Assembly (NCBI RefSeq): GCF_024323335.1
Contig: NC_066581.1
Coordinates: forward strand, 433,212,136 to 433,276,135
Length of the DNA stretch: 64,000 bases
Source of the DNA: Lathyrus oleraceus
Lineage: Eukaryota > Streptophyta > Magnoliopsida > Fabales > Fabaceae
Direction: 5' to 3'
Position 1 is the stretch's first letter, and the number at the start of each line of letters is the position of its first letter. Below, piece by piece: positions 57,941 through 64,000 of the stretch. A model generated the notes under the pieces. It had not been told where the DNA came from. It did no database searches and saw nothing but the letters and a program-made list of their open reading frames with translations. A program made the translations under genes and the position numbers.

Positions 57941-58275
57941 TATGCTTTCCAAGTTTTAACACTCATAAAGACTAGTAATGGATAATGTAGGTTTCGCCTA
58001 CGCGAGGTGCATGATCTATATATTGGTAAGGTGCGATGGGATAATTGTAATATCCAACTGTTAAAAAAATGGGTCAAACTTAACTAAACAAATTATAATA
58101 ATATTATATGTGTTTGCTTTCTAAGTTTTAGCACTCATCAAGACTGGTATCGGATATGTAGGTTTCGCCTACGCGAGGTGCATGTTCTGTATTAGTAGGG
58201 TGCGATGGGATAAATGTAATATCCAACTGCTAAGACAATGGGTCAAACTTAATTATAATAATATTATATATGTCT
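57941..58275 (+). repeat. Tandem duplication with GTAGGTTTCGCCTAC hairpins
   Basis: Two units of about 170 bases each carry GTAGG-TTTCG-CCTAC (57987-58001 and 58158-58172), the phrase GGTGCGATGGGATAA and ATGGGTCAAACTTAA. A third related hairpin, TCCGC-CTAC-GCGGA, lies at 58406-58419. Confidence 0.85.
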
Positions 58276-58596
58276 AGAAGCAAGAGTTGGGAATAATCCA
58301 TATGATGGATTGGAATAAGGAGTTATTCACCCAACTGAAATTTTCGAGAGTTGTATGAGATACAATTGGAAGGAGTTCCTACCTAAATAACCTAGTTTTG
58401 TGTAATCCGCCTACGCGGACTTAGAACGAAGTGAAATATGGATCTCGACCCACTAGAAAATCTTCCAACGGGATTTTCCGAATCAGATGATGAGGGTCAT
58501 TTGTTTTGAGTAAAATAGTGGGAGCATATTTAATTAAAGGCCTAATTAAATATGTCAATGATACTTATATTTTCATTAATCCTTGTGTAGATTACC

Positions 58597-59861
58597 ATGA
58601 CAGCAAACACCTCTAACAACATCTTGCGATCAATCCTTGATAAGGAAAAATTGTCTGGGACAAATTTTCTGGATTGGCACCGAAACCTGAGGATTGTCCT
58701 TAAACATGATAAAAAGCTGTATGTCTTGGAGACACCTGTTCCTGAAGAGGATCCTCCTAGTTCTGCACCTAAGGTAGAAAGAGATGCTTATAAGAAGCAT
58801 GTGATGATGCCAATGAAACTGTTTGTCTCATGCTGGCTACCATGAACTCAGAATTGCAAAAGCAACATGAGAACATGTCAGCGTTCGATATGATCGAACA
58901 CCTGAAGTTGCTCTATCAAGAGCAAGCAAGGCATGAGAGGTTTGAAGTTTCAAAAGCCCTTTTTCAAAGCAAGTTAGCTGAGGGAGCCCCTGTAGGTCCC
59001 CATGTACTCAAGATGATTGGGTATGTGGAAAACCTTGAGAGATTGGGTTTTCCCCTCGAAAAGGAACTTGCAACTGATTTGATCTTGCAATCGTTGCCAG
59101 ATAGTTTCAGTCAATTTGTCCTAAATTTCAATATGATTGATATGGACAAATCTCTTCCTGAACTGCTCGCCATGTTAAGAACTGCCGAGCAGAATCTGAA
59201 GTCAAAAGGGAAGTCCATTCTGATGATCGGAAATGGAAAGAGACAGAACAAAAGGCCCACTAAGCAGAGCGATAAGGGGAAGGGCAAGGAAGTTGCCAAT
59301 CCCAGATCCACTGCTGCTTTGAAGCCTAGTGGAGGCATAGCAAAAGAAGGCACCTGCTTCCATTGCGGTAAGACCAGACACTGGAAGAGGAACTGCCCAA
59401 AGTACCTGGAAGATAAGAAGAATGGAGTAGAGACTTCAACTTCAGGTATTTTTGTTATTAATTTATCTACTTCTGCATCATGGGTATTAGATACTGGATG
59501 CGGTTCTCACATTTGTACAAATGTGCAGGAACTAAAAAGGAGTAGAGATTTGGCAAAAGGTGAAGTTGACCTACGAGTTGGCTATGGAGCAAAGGTTGCT
59601 GCTTTAGCCGTAGGAACTTTTGTATTGACTTTACCTAGTGGTTTAATAATTCAGTTAGAGAACTGTTATTATGTACCTGCAATTAGCAGGAATATTATTT
59701 CCATTGCTTGTTTGGACAAGTTTGGTTTTTCATTTATAATAAAGAACAATTGTTGCTCAATTTATTTGAATGATATATTCTATGCTACTGCACAAATGAA
59801 CAATGGACTATATGTCCTTGATCTTGAAATGCCTATTAATAACATTAATACAAAAGGGTGA
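58597..59861 (+). pseudogene. Copia gag-protease, one frameshift
   Basis: Gag starts MTANTSNNILRSILD at 58597 and leaves frame near 58800 (one base missing). It continues in the frame open at 58830-59861 with HENMSAFDMIEHLKLLYQEQ and a zinc knuckle CFHCGKTRHWKRNC. Protease follows with WVLDTGCGSHICTN and the YYVPAISRNIISIACLD region. A stop follows INTKG at 59859. The gag and protease motifs are clear Ty1/copia; I do not assign the lineage. The single frameshift suggests a moderately young copy. Confidence 0.9.
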
Positions 59862-60348
59862 AACCTAACGAGTTAAAACCAACTAGGTAAGAATATTAAA
59901 ACTCTTCGATCAGATCGAAGTGATGAGTATTTAATCCTAGAGTTTGATGACCATCTGAAAGAGTGTGGGATCCTATCCCAACTTACTCCTCCTGGAACAT
60001 CCCAATGGAAGGGTGTATCTGAGAGAAGAAATCGAACCCTGTTGGACATGGTCCGATCCATGATGAGTCACACCAATCTTCCAAACTCCTTTTGAGGACA
60101 TATACCATTGACATCAGCTTACACACTTAACCGTGTTCCATCCAAAAGGTTGAAAAGACACCATATGAGATATGGAGTGGTAAGAGACCACATATGTCTT
60201 ACATGAAGATTTGGGGTTGCGAAGTTTATGTGAAACGACAAATTTCAACTAAGCTTGAGCCCAAATCTGACCAATGCTTATTTGTGGGGTATCCTAAAGA
60301 AACAAGAGGATATTACTTCTACAATCCTTCTGAGGGCAAAGTGTTTGT
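59862..60348 (+). pseudogene. Copia integrase remnant with internal deletion
   Basis: After about 25 bases beyond protease the sequence jumps to the middle of integrase: KTLRSDRSDEYLI, LSQLTPPGTSQWKGVSERRN (catalytic Glu region) and RTLLDMVRSMMSHTNLPNSF, then a stop and further frame changes. The GAG-pre-integrase zinc finger and the first half of the core are deleted. It is cut at 60348/60349 by the Tekay LTR. Confidence 0.88.
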
Positions 60349-60974
60349 TGTAACACCCCAATTAAAATAAGCTAATTATTTAATTTATATTAATATTTTA
60401 TTTATTAATTTAATTGAATAATTGGAAGTTTGGATTAATATTATTATTTTTGGGAATAATAATTATTGGGATTATTATTATTGGATTATTATTTTATAAT
60501 TGGAATAAAAGTGGAAATCAGTAAAAAGGTCCCATTTGGTAAAAAGGTCTATTGTTTTTCACGTGAAAAGGGAAAAGAGGCAGAAAGGGCAAAAAGCCAG
60601 AGAACGAAGGTTGAAGGAAGGAGAAGCTTGGAGCTCGGAAGCTGCCGGATTAACTCAGGTAAGGGGGGTTTATCATCGATTAACGGGTATTATATGATAA
60701 TATGTACTGGGTAGTGATAGCCATTGTTTTACCTCTGATTGGATGATATGTGTTGAATTTGTGAACTTTTGAGATGAACGAAATTTGGATTATAATTGAC
60801 GAAATTCGTAGGAATTAGAGGTAGAGAGGTTAGCAATTTATGAAATCGAAAGTGTATGATTCGTGTTAGATGATATGGATGAATTGTGTGTACAAGTTGG
60901 ACTGTAGGAGGTTGAATTGGATAGATCTCGTAGCAGAGAAAGCCATTGCAGATCTGTGAGCTCTGGTTTCTGGT

Positions 60975-61257
60975 CATACGCGTATGGCACTAGGCAATAC
61001 GCGTATGAGATGTTGGTACGCGTATGGGGGGAAGCCTTACGCGTATGGGAGAAAAAGATGACATTTTGAACGTAAATTGGTCTCTGGTGGTACGCGTAAT
61101 GGGGTATTGTTACGCGTAGCATACGCGTATGAGACAGGTGATACGCGTATGAGTTGGGCGAGGAAATGCGCAATACGCGTATGAGAGTGGGCATTACGCG
61201 TATGGGTTTGGCCAGGTTTGGGCAATACGCGTATGGAAGAGGCAATACGCGTATGGG
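60975..61257. repeat. Twelve TACGCGTATG motifs in Tekay LTR
   Basis: Twelve ACGCGT cores in about 280 bases, most within (A/T)TACGCGTATG(G/A)G. Spacing is irregular (11-53 bases). The cores are unmutated. The right flank (TATGG or TATGAG) is better kept than the left, so the sites have a direction. Confidence 0.95.
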
Positions 61258-61561
61258 CAGAGTTGGGATTTTCCTGAACTGTTGTTGTGCAGTTTTTGGT
61301 TGTCTAGGCTGAGTGATGTACTTAGCTGAGATATGATGTGATAGGGATCATTTCCCGTTGTTTTGAGTGGTATAGGTATTAGTAGAGTGTGCTAATACTG
61401 TGTTTGCTTTTGTGGCATGACATGATATGCTTTTGTGATTAATTATGTTGATGATGTGTGATGGTATACATGATGATGTGAATGTATACATTTGTGAATA
61501 GACTGTATTATGGCTTAGAGTGTGAGCATGCGTCTATTCTTGATTATTGTTGATGTTGCAT

Positions 61562-61760
61562 TGCTAGGTGATTAGCATGCATGTTGTGGCCCATTTGGGG
61601 TGGTAGCTAATTCCCATGGTGAGGAATTAGTGAGTAAATCATTTTGATTGTTGTTGTTGATGTTTGCATGCTAGGTGATTAGCGTGCATTTCATGGCCCA
61701 TTTGGGGTGGTAGCTAATTCCCATGGTGAGGAATTAGTGAGTGAGTCACTATGTCTCAAA
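61562..61760 (+). repeat. 107-bp tandem duplication in Tekay LTR
   Basis: Two units begin TGCTAGGTGATTAGC and contain TGGCCCATTTGGGGTGGTAG and CTAATTCCCATGGTGAGGAA, differing at a few positions. The second unit starts at about 61669. Confidence 0.9.
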
Positions 61761-62457
61761 TGAGTGGGACTAGTGAGCTTGGTAGCCGTGCCTGGATTTG
61801 GACGGTGAGGTTGAACTATATGTTCACAAATAGTCGGTACCGCATGCATAGAGTCTCATTGCATAATGAATGTATGGCATATGATATGATTGGATGTATT
61901 CCAGTATCATATGTGTGTTGTGTGTTGTGTTGTTAATGATTGAATATGATGGAGATTTGTACTGTCGAGTATGATGTTTGAATGGATATTACTGTTGCTG
62001 GATGCGTAGTCTAATTAGGGTGAATTAATGTGTTAATTACTTGGCATTACATGTTGTTCTATAATGCTTATTATATTGATTGAGGAACTCACCCTTACGC
62101 CTATTTTTCAGGTAACGAGAAATGAGTTGAGTAGAAGCTTATGCTTGGAGTCTAGAGTAGTTCTTATGGGTCATGCTCTGATAGATGTAACATCGGGAGG
62201 GGATGTTTTAATTAAATTGATATTGGTTGTTGAATGATTTACATGTATTGTGTTACATGTTTTACATTGAGTTGAATTATTCCGCTGCGAATTATGCAAA
62301 AGAATCTTATTTTGATTTAAATAAATGAGCATGACAGGACATGTTGATAATTTTGTGAAATGATTGTGTGACACCCTTCGGGGCATAATTACTCTGATGA
62401 ATATATTTGTTATTTTTATTATGATCATTTGGGGTATTTAGAAGGGTGTTACATTAG

Positions 62458-62470
62458 TGGTATCAGAGCC
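62458..62470 (+). other. Primer binding site, tRNA-Met type (Tekay)
   Basis: TGGTATCAGAGCC, the PBS used by chromoviruses, four bases after the LTR end. Confidence 0.92.
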
Positions 62471-62579
62471 TGGTTGGTCGTGTCGAGTCGTAATTATTCT
62501 GTTTCCCCTGTACGGGATAGGTGTTGTGTAACCCTGTCAGTACTTATTTGTTTAGCTTGTTTGGGTTTTCAGAATAGGG

Positions 62580-64000
62580 ATGGCTGGAAGAGGTAGAGAT
62601 GATACTGCGATTGCTGAGGCTCTGGGTATGCTAGCTGGAGTACTTGGAGGAAATCCGAATGTTATGGGAATGGGAGCTGCTCGTCAGTTGAGTGAGTTCC
62701 AGAAGAACAATCCTCCAATGTTCAAGGGAGCATACGATCCAGATGGTGCTCAGAAGTGGTTGAAGGAGATTGAGAGGATCTTCAGAGTAACTGAGTGTGC
62801 TGATAACCAGAAGGTCAGGTTCGGTACACATATGCTGTCAGAGGAAGCTGATGATTGGTGGGTTGCTACCCGCACTGAGTTGGAAACTGCTGGAGATGCT
62901 GATATTTCTTGGGCTGTGTTCAGAGAGAGATTTCTGAGGAAGTATTTTCCCGAGGATGTCAGAGGGAAGAAGGAGATAGAGTTCCTGGAATTGAAGCAGG
63001 GTAACAGGTCTGTTACGGAGTATGCTGCTAAGTTCACAGAGCTGTCGAAGTATTATACTCCCTATGCTGAGGCTGCTGGAGAATTTTCAAAGTGTGTGAA
63101 GTTTGAGAACGGGTTGCGTCCCGAGATCAAGCAGGCGATTGGATATCAGAGGATTAGAGTGTTTTCTGATTTGGTTGACTGTTGCAGGATTTTCGAACAG
63201 GATTCCAAGGCTAGAGCAGAGAGCTATCAGCAGAGGGTTGATAGGAAGGGTAAGAATCAGGTTGATCGTGGGAAACCGTATGCAGCTGGCAAAGGTTTCC
63301 AGAGGCAGAGTGGGATGAAGAGGCCTAGTGGGGGAGATTCTAGTGCTCCTGCTAAGTGTTACAGATGTGGTCAGGCTGGACATCGTATCCATGAGTGTAC
63401 CAGTAATGAGAAGAAGTGTTTCAAATGTGGAAAAGGTGGTCATTTGGCTGCGGATTGCCGATTGAAGACTGTGACTTGCTTCAACTGTGGAGAGTTGGGT
63501 CATATCAGTCCACAATGTCCTAAGCCGAAGAAAGAGAATCAGTCGGGAGGCAAGGTTTTTGCTTTATCAGGTTCTGAGGCTTTTGCAGATGATCGTTTGA
63601 TCCGAGGTACGTGTTATATTAATGGCTTTCCTCTTATAGCTATTATTGACACAGGTGCGACTCATTCTTTTATATCCTTGGATTGTGCTGTGAAACTTAA
63701 GTTAGAGATATCTGAGATGCTTGGTAGTATGGTGATTGATACTCCTGCGAAGGGTTCAGTAACTACTACTTCTGTTTGTCTGAGTTGCCCTTTGAGTATT
63801 TTTGGTAGGGATTTTGGGATAGACCTTGTGTGTCTTCCATTAGTGCAGATTGATGTTATTCTGGGTATGAACTGGTTGGTGTTTAACCGAGTTTCCATCA
63901 ACTGTTTTGATAAGACTGTGATCTTTCCTGAGATTGAGGAAGGCAAGAGTTTGTTTCTATCAGCCAGGCAGGTGAATGAGGAAGTGGCAGATGGGGCAGA
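62580..64000 (+). CDS. Tekay-like gag-protease, open, runs off the window
   Basis: An uninterrupted frame of 473 codons from ATG at 62580 to the last base. Gag domain at residues 35-215 (FKGAYDPDGAQKWLKEIERI, WAVFRERFLRKYFPEDVRGK, EFLELKQGNRSVTEYAAKF). Three zinc knuckles of the CX2CX4HX4C form are at residues 260-273, 280-293 and 300-313. The aspartic protease has AIIDTGATHSFIS (active-site DTG at 357-359) and the second region VDVILGMNWL-type at about 425-432. No stop or frameshift is visible, in contrast to every other coding region here, so this is the youngest element and may be autonomous if pol is also intact. The start is supported by its distance of 110 bases from the PBS and by MAGRGR at the gag N terminus. 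Confidence 0.93.
   Translation, partial: MAGRGRDDTAIAEALGMLAGVLGGNPNVMGMGAARQLSEFQKNNPPMFKGAYDPDGAQKWLKEIERIFRVTECADNQKVRFGTHMLSEEADDWWVATRTELETAGDADISWAVFRERFLRKYFPEDVRGKKEIEFLELKQGNRSVTEYAAKFTELSKYYTPYAEAAGEFSKCVKFENGLRPEIKQAIGYQRIRVFSDLVDCCRIFEQDSKARAESYQQRVDRKGKNQVDRGKPYAAGKGFQRQSGMKRPSGGDSSAPAKCYRCGQAGHRIHECTSNEKKCFKCGKGGHLAADCRLKTVTCFNCGELGHISPQCPKPKKENQSGGKVFALSGSEAFADDRLIRGTCYINGFPLIAIIDTGATHSFISLDCAVKLKLEISEMLGSMVIDTPAKGSVTTTSVCLSCPLSIFGRDFGIDLVCLPLVQIDVILGMNWLVFNRVSINCFDKTVIFPEIEEGKSLFLSARQVNEEVADGA

Larger units (their letters stand above)
56635..58596 (+). mobile_element. Copia leader, long and structured
   Basis: A 1.96-kb non-coding leader between PBS and gag, unusually long for a copia element. 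It contains a TTAACCGGTTAA array (57042-57305), CGGGCAGCGG repeats (57371-57421) and a tandem duplication with hairpins (57941-58275). The open frame at 57000-57194 is the array read in one phase. Confidence 0.8.
60349..62453 (+). mobile_element. Tekay-like chromovirus 5' LTR
   Basis: TGTAACACCCCAATTAAAAT...TAGAAGGGTGTTACA, 2105 bp, TG...CA, inserted in copia integrase. The preceding pentamer TTTGT is the candidate target duplication. It is followed by the PBS at 62458. It carries twelve ACGCGT motifs (60975-61257) and a 107-bp tandem duplication (61562-61760). The gag protein and zinc knuckles downstream support the Ty3/gypsy chromovirus (Tekay/Del) group, although the chromodomain lies outside the window. 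Confidence 0.85.

Overview
The window looks like heterochromatic or intergenic DNA of a large-genome flowering plant. It is probably a legume of the pea/vetch/lentil group, because it is dominated by Ogre-type Ty3/gypsy retrotransposons with LTRs of 4-5 kb. I find no supportable host gene. Nearly every base belongs to nested, mostly decayed LTR retrotransposons from five groups: Ogre/Tat, Athila, Tekay-like chromovirus, SIRE/Maximus-like copia, and one other copia. The families are inferred from protein motifs, primer binding sites (PBS), polypurine tracts (PPT) and TG...CA ends read by eye; no database was searched.

Layout. 1-836: unrecognised coding remnant and a cluster of GCGCC palindromes. 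837-5801: Ogre 5' LTR, tRNA-Arg-type PBS and leader (copy E1). 5802-6129: hAT-like non-autonomous fragment, interrupted by a second Ogre LTR (E2, 6130-10590). E2 is fused to the 3' half of a third Ogre LTR (A, 10587-13112). 13113-16764: antisense Athila gag, PBS, a Tekay-like LTR piece and an antisense Athila LTR. 16765-27064: Ogre pol, 3' UTR with a dimeric tandem repeat, and 3' LTR (B). 27065-29908: second copy of the Athila/Tekay block, so about 14 kb appears tandemly duplicated. 29909-33290: antisense SIRE/Maximus-like LTR and env-like gene, fused to an antisense Athila element (33291-38176) with its LTR (38177-39598). 39599-40290: Tekay LTR pieces. 40291-44792: Tat/Ogre 3' UTR with a 62-bp array, then a 3' LTR. 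44793-45468: unassigned. 45469-49095: Tat/Ogre LTR and 3' UTR on the minus strand. 49096-55260: Athila element on the plus strand. It is interrupted by a copia element (55261-60348), which is interrupted in turn by a Tekay element (60349 to the window end). The Tekay gag-protease is still open.

Two things stand out beyond the annotation. First, unrelated elements carry arrays of short CpG-centred palindromes in their LTRs or leaders: ACGCGT in both an Athila and a Tekay LTR, ACACGG/CCGTGT hairpins in another Athila LTR, and TTAACCGGTTAA in the copia leader. Second, the Ogre LTRs hold stem-loops whose arms differ in sequence between copies but stay complementary, at about 3588, 8862 and 10968 and again next to a TACGTAGG block near the LTR 3' ends. 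This suggests selected RNA or DNA structure.
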